DNA of 64,000 nt from Enterobacter sp. JUb54. Its GTDB lineage: Bacteria > Pseudomonadota > Gammaproteobacteria > Enterobacterales > Enterobacteriaceae. Position numbers and translations under genes: made by a program. Position 1 is the first letter of the stretch. Every line of letters begins with the position of its first letter. The DNA is taken from positions 1,302,001 to 1,366,000 of the forward strand of contig NZ_CP060418.1 of the NCBI RefSeq assembly GCF_014298075.1. Reading direction: 5' to 3'. Shown one piece after another: positions 35,403 to 44,268 of the stretch. The notes beneath the pieces are model-generated. The model worked only from the letters and a program-made list of their open reading frames with translations, was not told the DNA's origin and did not search any database.

Positions 35403-35951
35403 TTAGTTGTAGCTCAGCATGAAGTTGGTCGGGACGTTGAAGTTACCCGGGACGATATCCAATGGGTTACCGCCACCTTTCAGTGCCGCAGTGAAGGCCA
35501 GGGTGTTGTTACCATTTTTCAGGGTTTGCGCATTGGTCGGCGTGTTCAGGACAACTTTGTCGCCATCGGCCTGAGACATCAGGATGTATGCACCTTTAGC
35601 GGAACCGATCAGTCCCAGGCTGTCCGCATCATAGCTGGATGCAGCACCGGTAAAGGTCACCGTGACTTTGTCACGGGTAGCCGGAGTGGAGAACACACAA
35701 TCAACCAGCTCAATACTAAAAGGCTGTGCCACAGAAACACCGGTACCGCCGTTAGCAGCCAGAGCGATGTTAGAAATAGCGCCTAAAGGAATGGTCTGGT
35801 CAGCAGAACCTGCAGTAATAGAGCACGGAGCATCAACAATTGAACCCGTGAAAGTAATTTTCCCTTGTCCCTCGTCGGCTGCATTTGCCACAGATGCCAT
35901 ACCCAGTCCCATGGTCATAACGGTAGCCAATACAATTTTATTCAGTTTCAT
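35403..35951 (-). CDS. Major-type fimbrial subunit
   Basis: This 182-residue protein starts MKLNKIVLATVMTMGLGMAS with cleavage after NAA or NA. A typical major pilin follows: KITFTGSIVDAPCSITAGSA, FSIELVDCVFSTPATRDKVT, and the end LSYN. The penultimate tyrosine and paired cysteines mark chaperone-usher pilins. The AGGAAAA segment before the ATG is a possible ribosome binding site. An 890-bp region without genes lies upstream. It is probably the main shaft subunit of an otherwise absent fimbria. Confidence 0.9.
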   Translation of the reverse strand: MKLNKIVLATVMTMGLGMASVANAADEGQGKITFTGSIVDAPCSITAGSADQTIPLGAISNIALAANGGTGVSVAQPFSIELVDCVFSTPATRDKVTVTFTGAASSYDADSLGLIGSAKGAYILMSQADGDKVVLNTPTNAQTLKNGNNTLAFTAALKGGGNPLDIVPGNFNVPTNFMLSYN

Positions 35952-36841
35952 CTTTTTTCCTTAAGTCCTTAAAAACGCTAATTTAAGTGAATATAACGAG
36001 TCGCTCTGAATAGTATCCGCTCAGGCCAGTAATCCTCTTTTGCCGTTAAGGTATATAAAGGGCTACTGGAAAAAACAGATGCATTCAGTTTGCATCCTTT
36101 CATTTTTATAAAAAGGATCCTGGTAAAACAGGCAGGAGAATGTGTCTGCATCAAATTCAGGCTCGTATTAAACAGGCATCTTATTTGCGCCAGAACATTC
36201 GATTTTATTAAATTTCAGGTCATTTTTATCATGCTTGATGATGCTAAGGCATTGAATAGAATGATGCTTTAGATTTATTTCCCACCGTGTTTTGGTGTGA
36301 ATAAATTATCGCTAAAATTATTTTTTTAAAAGATGTTTTTGATCAAAAAATGCATTTCAAAACAAAATCACAACCACTTAATTCGTCGCTAAACCTGGCA
36401 ATCTTTACGATGGAAACAACTCCCTTTTATGGGGTTAAATCCTGTAAATGTCGGTTTGGCGATCAATTTGCTCAAAAAGACGCTGATTGATAGCATATGA
36501 AACCACTACAAAACGTTGCCGTTCGCTATATCTCGGCACATTTAAGCCTGTAATACACTGCTTTATAAGAATCTTCTTGCAGGTGAATAGCGAAATCTTA
36601 AAAGCCACGGAGTGTAAGGGTATGCGAATTTTCTTATTAATCGAAGAGAAGTCTTAAAGACACCTGGAAAGGTTAATTGGAATTGACTGTTTTTCGTCAG
36701 GTTATAAAAAATACAACCCGCTGCTATCTCGATTAGATGTCTTGATTAGCGATAACTGCAGCTTCTAATTTCAGTAAGAAAAATAATTCAAAGGACGTAT
36801 CGATTTTGTGCTGCCAGAAAGTGCATATTCAAGGAGATACA
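35952..36841. other. Long AT-rich region upstream of the pilin
   Basis: About 890 bp lie between the divergent pilin and LuxR-type genes. No coding frame is convincing. The sequence is AT-rich, with several poly-T/A stretches, and resembles H-NS-silenced fimbrial promoters. No clear inverted repeats of a phase-switch and no recombinase gene were seen. Confidence 0.5.
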
Positions 36842-37431
36842 ATGAAAACATCTATCGCAATTGCTCTGCATGACACTAACATTTTCTTTTTACAAGGCAT
36901 GCGGCATATTTTAGATGACTACTTTCTTGCAAAGGGAATGAGCGTCAGATTTACACCTGCAAATAGCGGTCACCGGGCGAACCTGATTGTGAATAGTGCT
37001 TTTCCGTGGGGGGGCGAGAAAAAGACGATTAAAATCACGGTAATACATGAGCATTTTTGGGGGATTGTATTTATCTTCAGGGGATGATCAACCGCAATGA
37101 GAAACCGGCGGCAATAGTCAGCCTGTTGGATAAATTACTGACGCCTGCCGGGATACATACTAAACGGGGTGAGACCACCCTCATCCGCTTTACATCGCGG
37201 GAGCAAGAGGTGCTGTTAAAAATATCGGCGCAGCTGCCGTTGAGCCAAATCGCCCGTAAAATGCAGCTTAGCGTGAAGACCGTCAGCTCGCATAAACACT
37301 CGGCGATGCGCAAATTAAAGCTCACCAGCAATCAGGAACTGTACGACTGGATGTTGCAAAGCGGCATGATTATCCAGCAAAAAAATCATGCCTGGTGGTT
37401 AGTATCCAGCGAAGAGTCGCAGCTGTCATAA
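36842..37431 (+). pseudogene. LuxR-type regulator split by a frameshift
   Basis: An ATG at 36842 with an AAGGAG site opens a frame (MKTSIAIALHDTNIFFLQGM, MRHILDDYFL) that stops at 37087. From about 37057 another frame continues with the missing part: GDCIYLQGMINRNEK, then a LuxR helix-turn-helix (FTSREQEVLLKISAQLPLSQ, QLSVKTVSSHKHSAMRKLKL) to 37431. Adding one G to the GGGGG run at 37060-37064 would join the two into one protein of about 195 residues. The gene is therefore broken by a single-base loss in a homopolymer, or switched off reversibly, or miscalled. It faces away from the pilins and is probably their regulator. Confidence 0.8.
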
Positions 37432-37460
37432 GGGTTCAGCGGGGGCGACAGGCAGCGTCA

Positions 37461-37487
37461 GGCGGGAAGCCTGCCACGCTTCCCGCC
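37461..37487. terminator. Hairpin between convergent genes
   Basis: GGCGGGAAGC (37461-37470) and GCTTCCCGCC (37478-37487) form a perfect 10-bp stem with a 7-nt loop, between the LuxR-type gene and the end of the pectate lyase. T runs are short. Confidence 0.6.
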
Positions 37488-37516
37488 CTTTGGATCGGTG
37501 ACCTATCTACCGGCTA

Positions 37517-39229
37517 CTATTTTTTACCGTTGGGTTTTAACTGTTCCCCGGTTTTCAGGGCGAACAGCTCTTCATCGCGGGTTGAAATGCGCACGCTGCC
37601 GTCGGCTAACCGATACGCGCCTTCAGTAAATCCTGAACCGTTGAGAAACTGAGGGACGGCATCCGCTTTATTTTGCAGTGCGGCTTCGAGAGCTAACAGC
37701 GCATAGGGATCGATGTTATCGATATTGGCGTACTGGATATTTTGCTGGTCAACAAAAAAACCGTTCAGGCGGTGCTGCTGCAGGATGTTATCCGCCACCT
37801 TCCGGGCCAGCTGCAGATAATTTTGCTGGCTGGTGGCCTGCCACAGATCGATGAGGGCGAAAATAGCGTACGGATCGCTGTTTTTGGTGCCCATATTGAG
37901 CTGCGCCTTAATGCCGTCTGGCTCGCCGATATCCCCCAACCCTTCGCTGCTGGCAGTCCCGCGGGCCACCTTCCACAGTTCGCTATCTTTGGCCAGGGTA
38001 TAGGCTCTGGCATAGGACAACAGAAATTCACTGCCGGCCGGATAAGGTTTCAGTACGCTGCCTTTTTTACCGTAGTAACCATCACGCGGTAAGGTGTAAT
38101 TCGACAGGTCGGTTCCGTTGGCCAGCATCGGGCGGAAGGTATTATTGCTGGCATCATAGGCGTAATGGGCAAAGGCTTTGAGTCCGTCGATCGTCCATTT
38201 CTGAATATCGGCGCCGTTGCTGCCCAATGATTTCGCCAGCGCCAGTTGCATCAGCGCATTTTCTGAATACAGCGTACTGGTCCGCCCCTTCAGCAGCATA
38301 TTGCCTTCCAGCGCCGTCGGGCCAAACTCCGGGCCAAACTGGCGCTGGGCGCGATCGCCATATTTTGAATTGGTGTCACTGTCGTCGCTGGTTTCGGCCC
38401 GCTTGAGCGGCTGAGTAAATTGATAGACGCCAAGGCCGGTTTGCTTATCGCGCGGTAAAACGTACTGCTCCGCCAGGCGCTTGGCCCACACCAGCGCCCC
38501 CGGCTCGTTATTGTATTTGTACAGCATCGACGCGGAGTAAATCAGGTCATTACCGGCGTTGAGGAAGCTCAGCCCCTTGGTGGCAAAAAATGGCTGCTGT
38601 TGGGTAAAGCTACTGTCCCACAGTTTACCCATTTTCTTGTCATACTGGCCGTGACGACTGGTTTCGATCACCTCCCAGTCGTAGACATGCGCGTTCCAGA
38701 AACCGCGAATAAACCGCACCGTTGCCGGTTTATCCACGGCAAACATCAGCTCATAATAGGGATAGGCATTTTTTAATTCATGAACCAGCTCTTTCTCGCT
38801 GGGGCCTTCGGGTTGCAGGGTTTTCAGATCAATAAAGCGGTGGCCGCCCCAGATCAGTAATCCGCTGTTGTCCTGATAATGTTTGAAATAATAGCGAACG
38901 GTCTCTTCGGCGCGTTTTTTATATTTCTCGTCACCGGTGAGATTGCTCAGACCAACCAACACCCGCATCAGATTTTGCTGCGCGGAAAAGTTTGACAGTA
39001 CCGCAGTGCGGCCATCAGGAAAGACCCACATCATCTGTTCGCCGGTTCGCGGATCGACGCCGCTGGCAAGCAGTGGTGACGGGCTGCTGCCATGGTATTT
39101 ATCCCCTGCTTTATCCAGCACGGTATCGGCAAAGATTTTCACGGCGTCTAAACGTGAATTATCGGCAAACGCCGTGGAGCAAGACAAAAGCAATAAACTA
39201 CTGGAGACAGCGATTAAACGGAAATTCAT
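37517..39229 (-). CDS. Periplasmic pectate lyase, polysaccharide lyase family 2
   Basis: The 570-residue protein has a signal peptide (MNFRLIAVSSSLLLLSCSTA, FA) and no outer-membrane export signal. It is a family-2 pectate lyase throughout: FPDGRTAVLSNFSAQQNLMR, LLIWGGHRFIDLKTLQPEGP, FIRGFWNAHVYDWEVIETSR, and NIDNIDPYALLALEAALQ near the C-terminus. Family-2 enzymes are periplasmic lyases that cleave pectate oligomers by beta-elimination using a transition metal. It probably acts on oligogalacturonides imported through a porin. A KdgR-like site lies 230-260 bp upstream, which fits induction by pectin breakdown products. Confidence 0.92.
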   Translation of the reverse strand: MNFRLIAVSSSLLLLSCSTAFADNSRLDAVKIFADTVLDKAGDKYHGSSPSPLLASGVDPRTGEQMMWVFPDGRTAVLSNFSAQQNLMRVLVGLSNLTGDEKYKKRAEETVRYYFKHYQDNSGLLIWGGHRFIDLKTLQPEGPSEKELVHELKNAYPYYELMFAVDKPATVRFIRGFWNAHVYDWEVIETSRHGQYDKKMGKLWDSSFTQQQPFFATKGLSFLNAGNDLIYSASMLYKYNNEPGALVWAKRLAEQYVLPRDKQTGLGVYQFTQPLKRAETSDDSDTNSKYGDRAQRQFGPEFGPTALEGNMLLKGRTSTLYSENALMQLALAKSLGSNGADIQKWTIDGLKAFAHYAYDASNNTFRPMLANGTDLSNYTLPRDGYYGKKGSVLKPYPAGSEFLLSYARAYTLAKDSELWKVARGTASSEGLGDIGEPDGIKAQLNMGTKNSDPYAIFALIDLWQATSQQNYLQLARKVADNILQQHRLNGFFVDQQNIQYANIDNIDPYALLALEAALQNKADAVPQFLNGSGFTEGAYRLADGSVRISTRDEELFALKTGEQLKPNGKK

Positions 39230-39311
39230 TGAAACCCCTTATTTTAATAATAAGCCTGCTGCCCGGAGAAATCGTGCCGACGCGGCAACACCGACCTCTG
39301 AGGCAGTCATC

Positions 39312-39394
39312 CCCTGGTATTGTGGTAGTCATAGCTGATATTCGCGCCATAGGTATCTTTGCGGCGCTGGAGTGGCCCTAAACTATTCGTCCAT
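39312..39394 (-). pseudogene. Remnant of a deleted gene, possibly a porin
   Basis: A strong ribosome binding site (GGGAGGTGTAT) and ATG at 39394 are followed by only GAC GAA TAG. A few bases on, another frame reads PLQRRKDTYGANISYDYHNT and stops at 39312. The latter looks like an outer-membrane beta strand. One reading is that the middle of a porin gene, for example an oligogalacturonide porin before the pectate lyase, was deleted, leaving its start region and tail. The identity is weakly supported. Confidence 0.35.
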
Positions 39395-39458
39395 ATACAC
39401 CTCCCGATAAGAAAATACGTATTTATCATGCACGCCGCACAGGAACCGCGTAGCACAT

Positions 39459-39487
39459 CACAAAACATCGTTTCATTTAAATTGAAA
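39459..39487. promoter_or_regulatory. KdgR-like operator
   Basis: On the minus strand, TAAATGAAACGATGTTTTGT (39479 down to 39460) matches the KdgR palindrome pattern (AATGAAAC-N-GTTTYATT). TTTCA-TTTAAAT-TGAAA at 39471-39487 is an overlapping dyad. Its position upstream of the gene remnant and pectate lyase fits repression of pectinolysis genes by KdgR. Confidence 0.55.
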
Positions 39488-39517
39488 TGAATGATGGTTT
39501 AGCAATCGGAGATGTTT

Positions 39518-39676
39518 ATGCCTGCGGAACCTTCCTCTCAGCGGCTATCGCTCATCAGATTCGTCTCAATTTACGGCCTGCTGGATAACAACATGGTGAG
39601 GATGGCAATCAGCGCCTTTGTTTATCTACGTCATCTGGAGCCAGCGGCATATTTTTGTGTCGAGGTCGGTGTATAA
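39518..39676 (+). CDS. Possible small ORF, unknown
   Basis: A 52-codon frame starts with ATG at 39518 after GGAG with 6-bp spacing. It reads MPAEPSSQRLSLIRFVSIYG, then LLDNNMVRMAISAFVYLRHL and ends CVEVGV. There is one moderately hydrophobic stretch, no recognisable family and no partner. It may be a remnant. Confidence 0.25.
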   Translation: MPAEPSSQRLSLIRFVSIYGLLDNNMVRMAISAFVYLRHLEPAAYFCVEVGV

Positions 39677-39947
39677 AACACAAACAACCTCGGTAATTAT
39701 GTTTAGAAAATGTTATTAGCACAGGTAAAGCCTGATAGTTGATCGGCGGTATTTCCAGGGTTTGATGCGGATGCGCGTTACCATATAACGTCATGTTATA
39801 TAAGGCCTTTCCAAAAGTTTACAATAAAATATTTTTGTAACCATTTACTTGCTGAATGTAAAATATCGGTTATATTTATGGGCAGATGTGTAATTTGAAT
39901 ATCCGAACACACCTTCCGTTCGGATGTGTAAACCGACGAGGAATTTA

Positions 39948-41924
39948 ATGAAACTGACACCCATAATGAAGGGAATGGTATTAGCCGGTGTGCTATCTAC
40001 CATTGCGCTTCCTGCTCTGGCGGACGTCACGCCAAAAGAAGCGACGGCGGAAACTAAGAAGACCAACGACGCGCTGTATAACCAACTCCCCTTCTCCGAT
40101 AACACCGATTTCACCAACGCCCACAAAGGTTTTATTGCCGCACTGCCTACCGAAGTGATCAAAGGTGAGCAAGGCAACGTCATCTGGAACCCTGAGCAGT
40201 ACTCCTTCATTAAAGAAGGCGAAAAAGCACCAGATACCGTTAACCCAAGCCTGTGGCGCCAGTCCCAGCTGATCAACATCAGCGGCCTGTTTGAAGTTAC
40301 CGACGGCGTGTATCAGATCCGTAACCTCGACCTTTCCAACATGACCATCATTGAAGGGAAAGAAGGGATTACCGTCGTTGACCCGCTGGTTTCTGCTGAA
40401 ACGGCGAAAGTCGGGATGGATCTGTACTACAAAAACCGCGGTAAAAAACCGGTAGTTGCCGTGATCTACACCCACAGCCACGTTGACCACTATGGCGGCG
40501 TGCGCGGTGTGATTGACGAAGCCGATGTGAAATCCGGCAAGGTCAAAGTCTACGCACCGTCTGGCTTTATGGAAGCGGCCGTAGCGGAAAACATCATGGC
40601 CGGTAACGTCATGAGCCGCCGCGCCAGCTACATGTACGGCAACCTGCTGAAGCCTGATACCAAAGGCCAGGTGGGCGCCGGTCTGGGGACCACCACCTCT
40701 GCCGGTACGGTGACCCTGATTGCCCCGACCAACATCATCGAAAAAGACGGCCAGAAAGAAGTGATCGATGGCCTGACCTACGACTTTATGCTGGCCCCGG
40801 GCTCCGAAGCTCCGTCTGAAATGCTGTGGTTTATCGAAGAGAAGAAACTCATCGAAGCAGCAGAAGATGTGACCCACACCCTGCATAACACCTACTCCCT
40901 GCGCGGCGCGAAGATCCGTGAACCGCTGCCATGGTCGAAATATATCAACGAAGCGATTGTTCGCTGGGGTGATAAAGCCGAGATCATCATGGCTCAGCAC
41001 CACTGGCCGACCTGGGGCAACGAGAACGTCGTTAAGCTGCTGAAAAGCCAGCGTGACCTCTATCGTTACATTAACGACCAGACTCTGCGCATGGCCAACG
41101 AAGGCCTGACCCGTGACGAAATCGCCGCCAAATTCAAACTGCCGGACAGCCTCGCTCATACCTGGGCTAACCGCGGTTACTACGGTTCCGTCAGCCATGA
41201 CGTGAAAGCCACCTACGTGCTGTACCTCGGCTGGTTCGACGGCAACCCGGCAACCCTCGACGAACTGCCGCCGGAAGAAGCGGCGAAGAAATTCGTGGAG
41301 TACATGGGCGGCGCCGATGCCATCATGAAGAAAGCGAAAGAAGACTACTCACAGGGTAACTATCGCTGGGTAGCGCAGGTTGTCAGCAAAATTGTCTTCG
41401 CTGACCCGAAAAACCAGGACGCGCGTAATCTGGAAGCGGATGCGCTGGAGCAGTTGGGCTATCAGGCTGAATCTGGCCCGTGGCGTAACTTCTACCTGAC
41501 CGGTGCGCAGGAACTGCGTAACGGCGTGGTGAAAGGACCAACCCCAAATACCGCCAGCCCGGATACCGTTCGTGCGATGACCCCGGAAATGTTCTTCGAC
41601 TATCTGGCGGTACATATTAACGGTGAAAAAGCCGGTAAGGCCAAAGCGGTGTTTAACATCGACCTTGGCAACGATGGCGGCAAATATAAGCTGGAGCTGG
41701 AAAACGGCGTGCTGAACCACACCGCCAATGCCGAAGCGAAAGATGCCGATGCGACCATCGTGCTTGACCGTGCGACGCTCAACAAAATCATCCTGAAAGA
41801 AGAAACGCTGAAACAGGCTGAAGATAAGGGCGAAGTCAAAATCACCGGCAACGGTGACAAGCTCAACGAGATGCTGGGCTATATGGACAAGTTCGAGTTC
41901 TGGTTCAACATCGTGACGCCGTAA
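39948..41924 (+). CDS. yjcS: Alkyl/aryl sulfatase (SdsA1/YjcS type)
   Basis: The 658-residue protein has a signal peptide (MKLTPIMKGMVLAGVLSTIA, cleaved near ALA) and a metallo-beta-lactamase domain with zinc motif THSHVDHYGGVRG. It also has AAEDVTHTLHN, the MAQHHWPTWGNENV motif of alkyl sulfatases, an alkylsulfatase dimerisation region (DYSQGNYRWVAQVVSKIVFA) and a C-terminal SCP2-like domain. It hydrolyses primary alkyl sulfates such as dodecyl sulfate to alcohol and sulfate, in the periplasm. A GAGGA site precedes the ATG at 39948. It is monocistronic with a strong terminator. Confidence 0.95.
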   Translation: MKLTPIMKGMVLAGVLSTIALPALADVTPKEATAETKKTNDALYNQLPFSDNTDFTNAHKGFIAALPTEVIKGEQGNVIWNPEQYSFIKEGEKAPDTVNPSLWRQSQLINISGLFEVTDGVYQIRNLDLSNMTIIEGKEGITVVDPLVSAETAKVGMDLYYKNRGKKPVVAVIYTHSHVDHYGGVRGVIDEADVKSGKVKVYAPSGFMEAAVAENIMAGNVMSRRASYMYGNLLKPDTKGQVGAGLGTTTSAGTVTLIAPTNIIEKDGQKEVIDGLTYDFMLAPGSEAPSEMLWFIEEKKLIEAAEDVTHTLHNTYSLRGAKIREPLPWSKYINEAIVRWGDKAEIIMAQHHWPTWGNENVVKLLKSQRDLYRYINDQTLRMANEGLTRDEIAAKFKLPDSLAHTWANRGYYGSVSHDVKATYVLYLGWFDGNPATLDELPPEEAAKKFVEYMGGADAIMKKAKEDYSQGNYRWVAQVVSKIVFADPKNQDARNLEADALEQLGYQAESGPWRNFYLTGAQELRNGVVKGPTPNTASPDTVRAMTPEMFFDYLAVHINGEKAGKAKAVFNIDLGNDGGKYKLELENGVLNHTANAEAKDADATIVLDRATLNKIILKEETLKQAEDKGEVKITGNGDKLNEMLGYMDKFEFWFNIVTP

Positions 41925-41949
41925 GCCATCGCGACGTCATCACCATCAG

Positions 41950-41976
41950 GCCCGGGAAATATTCCCGGGCTTTTTT
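41950..41976 (+). terminator. Terminator of the sulfatase gene
   Basis: GCCCGGGAA (41950-41958) and TTCCCGGGC (41962-41970) form a perfect 9-bp stem, followed by six T residues. Confidence 0.92.
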
Positions 41977-42362
41977 ATTTTTAAATAACACTTATGGATG
42001 ATTATTAGTCCAGTACTGGACGTCATCGCTAACAAATAAAACCGCGTAGTATTAAACTACACGTTATTAAAGTGCAATATGCACGAAGTGTTTTTTAATC
42101 ATATTTAGTCATGTTATTTGCCTGTGCTCATCCTCTATACTCCCCGTAAGCATCACCGCCACCGAATATAAATCACGCAGATACTTAAGCCTGATTTATG
42201 TTAGCGCCCGGCAACCCCGCAAGGACAGGGAGAACGCATCATTATTATTTACCATTCCCCTGTCGGAGATACTTTCCCCTGCCATTAAATAATACCAGCC
42301 GGTTTTCTATGTAAGCAGGCCTGTATTTTTAGTGTCTTGTTCTGACTGACAATGGAGTCTCT
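41977..42362. other. Leader region of the SPFH/P-type ATPase operon
   Basis: The 386-bp region has no coding frame. Its first part is AT-rich. From about 42200 it has GC-rich segments (GCGCCCGGCAACCCCGCAAG, then ACAGGGAGAACGC) before the ribosome binding site GGAG at 42354. The paired segments CAGGGAGA and TCCCCTG (about 42226-42263) can form a hairpin, so a structured leader is possible. No known riboswitch class was recognised. Confidence 0.4.
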
Positions 42363-44237
42363 ATGGTGTCTAGCCACCAACATCTACTCAGCGGCACAAA
42401 TATTCGGTTACGTTCACGTTTATTATGGTGTCGGGCCGTCATTTTCATTCTTCTGCTGTTCGCGGGAGCCAGCTATTATTTTGGCTTTCCGCACGCGCAG
42501 CAAAATGTCTGGTATATATTTGCCCGCCCCCTGATTGCCGCACTGTTGCTGACATGCGCGGTGATTGAAAACGCCCTCCGCCACTGCCCGCCGGGGTTAA
42601 CATCGCAAGCTGGTGAAGAGAACGCCGCCGGCAAACGATTCAGATTCTGGCGTTCGCCGCGGGTCCGGCTCTGGGCGGGTCATGGCTATCAGTTGCTGTT
42701 AACCGCCCTTTGCGCCCTGCTGGCTATTTCCATCGTCAGTCACAATGCATTGATTAGCGCGGCACACCCCCCGCTGAAAAGCGAACTGATCCCGGTAAGC
42801 CTGGCGTTGCTGGCAATCTGCTTTGCGCTGTTAGTGGGTGAACGTATGATGAGCCTGCGCCGCATCCGCCACTGGCCCCAGCAAAGCGCCTGCACCGGGT
42901 TGTTGCGGGCGTTACTCAGCATTTGTCTGCTGATAACCATCGCCCTCGCGGTGTCGTGTTTCGCCCCGACGCCTGCCGGCTGGATTGTGCAGCTGGCCAG
43001 CGCCATCGTCCTGCTGATTGCCGTTGAATTCTTCCTGCGATCGCTGGCCGCCATGCTGGTCATCCCGGCGCAAAATAAAGCCCGCCCCTTCTTAACCCAG
43101 AGCCTGCTCGCAGAATACTATCGCTGGCCGCTGAATCCGCTGCTGCTGATCCGTAAAAAAATCATGCAGCACTTCGGCGTGGATATCAGCAAAATCCAGG
43201 CCTTCCGCTTGATGGGCAAGATCTTCTTCCCGGTGTTCTGCAGCGCCGCCCTGGTGGGCTGGCTGATGAGCAGCGTCAATGAAGTGTCGCTGCATCAGCG
43301 CGGCGTTTACGAGCGCTTCGGTCGCCCGGTCGATGTCTTATTGCCGGGGTTACATGTCGGGCTGCCGTGGCCTTTTGGCCGGGTGATCGCCGTGGACTAT
43401 GGCGCGATTCACGAATTGCAGCTCAACGAAAAACCTTCCGCCTCCTCGCTCGCGACGCCAGCGGCGGCCACTACCGTGGATGCCATTGAAGGTCCGGCAC
43501 CGCAGAGCAGCTGGCGTCTGTGGGATAACACCCATGTGACAGACCAGGCGCAGGTCATCGCCAGCGCGCTGGGGAGCAAACAGAGCTTCCAGATTGTGAA
43601 CATGGATATTCGCTTGATCTGGCGTGTCGGGATGGACAATCGCGATGCGATCAACAGCCTGTACCGTACCGACGATCTGCCGACGACCATCCAGCGCATT
43701 GCCAGCCAGGTGCTGACGCAGTATTTCGCCCATCAGCAACTAGATGTTCTGCTCAATGAACAGCGCGCGGCGATGGCGTTAACCCTCAACCAGCAAATCC
43801 AACAGCGCCTGAATGAGCTCGACATGGGCGTCGAGTTGCTCTCGACACAGATCGAGTCGATTCATCCGCCGGCCGGGGCAGCCAATGCCTACCACGGCGT
43901 GCAGGCGGCGCAGATCACCGCCAACGCGCAGATCGCTCATGAACGCGGTTATGCCGCAGTCCAGGGCAATGACGCCCATCAAAAAGCCAGCAAAGCCATT
44001 GATGCGTCACAGGCCACGGCAACGGAAGTCCAGGCGAAGGCCAATAATGCGCTGACCATGTACAGCGCGGAGCATGACGCGTGGGCCATTAACCCCGAGG
44101 CGTTCATCAACGAGCGACGTTACCAGACCATGAGCAAAGCGCTTTCCCACGCGCCACTCCTGATTATTGATAGTCAGGTCGCGGGCCAGCATGCGCCGAT
44201 GCTCGATTTACGTCAGTTTTCACCTTCAGCGCAATAA
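42363..44237 (+). CDS. SPFH-domain protein with six-helix N-terminal membrane region (HflK-like)
   Basis: This 624-residue protein has about six N-terminal hydrophobic helices (for example AVIFILLLFAGASYYFGF, LLLTALCALLAISIVS, LLRALLSICLLITIALAVS and VQLASAIVLLIAVEFFL; residues about 20-230). A further helix follows (VFCSAALVGWLMSSV, about 285), then an HflK-type SPFH domain with VSLHQRGVYERFGRPVDVLL, LPGLHVGLPWPFGRVIAVDY and DIRLIWRVGMDNRDAINSLY. A C-terminal Ala/Gln-rich coiled coil is present. Ordinary HflK has a single N-terminal helix, so the extended membrane module is distinctive. It opens a four-gene operon with two more SPFH proteins and a metal ATPase. Start ATG at 42363 after GGAG. 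Confidence 0.9.
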   Translation: MVSSHQHLLSGTNIRLRSRLLWCRAVIFILLLFAGASYYFGFPHAQQNVWYIFARPLIAALLLTCAVIENALRHCPPGLTSQAGEENAAGKRFRFWRSPRVRLWAGHGYQLLLTALCALLAISIVSHNALISAAHPPLKSELIPVSLALLAICFALLVGERMMSLRRIRHWPQQSACTGLLRALLSICLLITIALAVSCFAPTPAGWIVQLASAIVLLIAVEFFLRSLAAMLVIPAQNKARPFLTQSLLAEYYRWPLNPLLLIRKKIMQHFGVDISKIQAFRLMGKIFFPVFCSAALVGWLMSSVNEVSLHQRGVYERFGRPVDVLLPGLHVGLPWPFGRVIAVDYGAIHELQLNEKPSASSLATPAAATTVDAIEGPAPQSSWRLWDNTHVTDQAQVIASALGSKQSFQIVNMDIRLIWRVGMDNRDAINSLYRTDDLPTTIQRIASQVLTQYFAHQQLDVLLNEQRAAMALTLNQQIQQRLNELDMGVELLSTQIESIHPPAGAANAYHGVQAAQITANAQIAHERGYAAVQGNDAHQKASKAIDASQATATEVQAKANNALTMYSAEHDAWAINPEAFINERRYQTMSKALSHAPLLIIDSQVAGQHAPMLDLRQFSPSAQ

Positions 44238-44268
44238 TTCTGATTGATACAACAAGGCCAGTGCAAAA

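Larger units (their letters stand above)
39230..39947. other. Intergenic region with gene remnants
   Basis: The 718-bp region between the divergent pectate lyase and sulfatase holds three separately listed items: a possible deleted gene (39312-39394), a KdgR-like site (39459-39487) and a 52-codon frame (39518-39676). The rest (39677-39947) is AT-rich sulfatase upstream DNA without other features seen. Confidence 0.5.

Noticed and set aside
35952..36841. Invertible promoter switch (fimS-like)
   Set aside because: No pair of inverted repeats of suitable length and no FimB/FimE-type recombinase gene was found in the window.
39993..41198. 401-codon minus-strand frame
   Set aside because: Antisense to the alkyl sulfatase gene, which has clear catalytic motifs.
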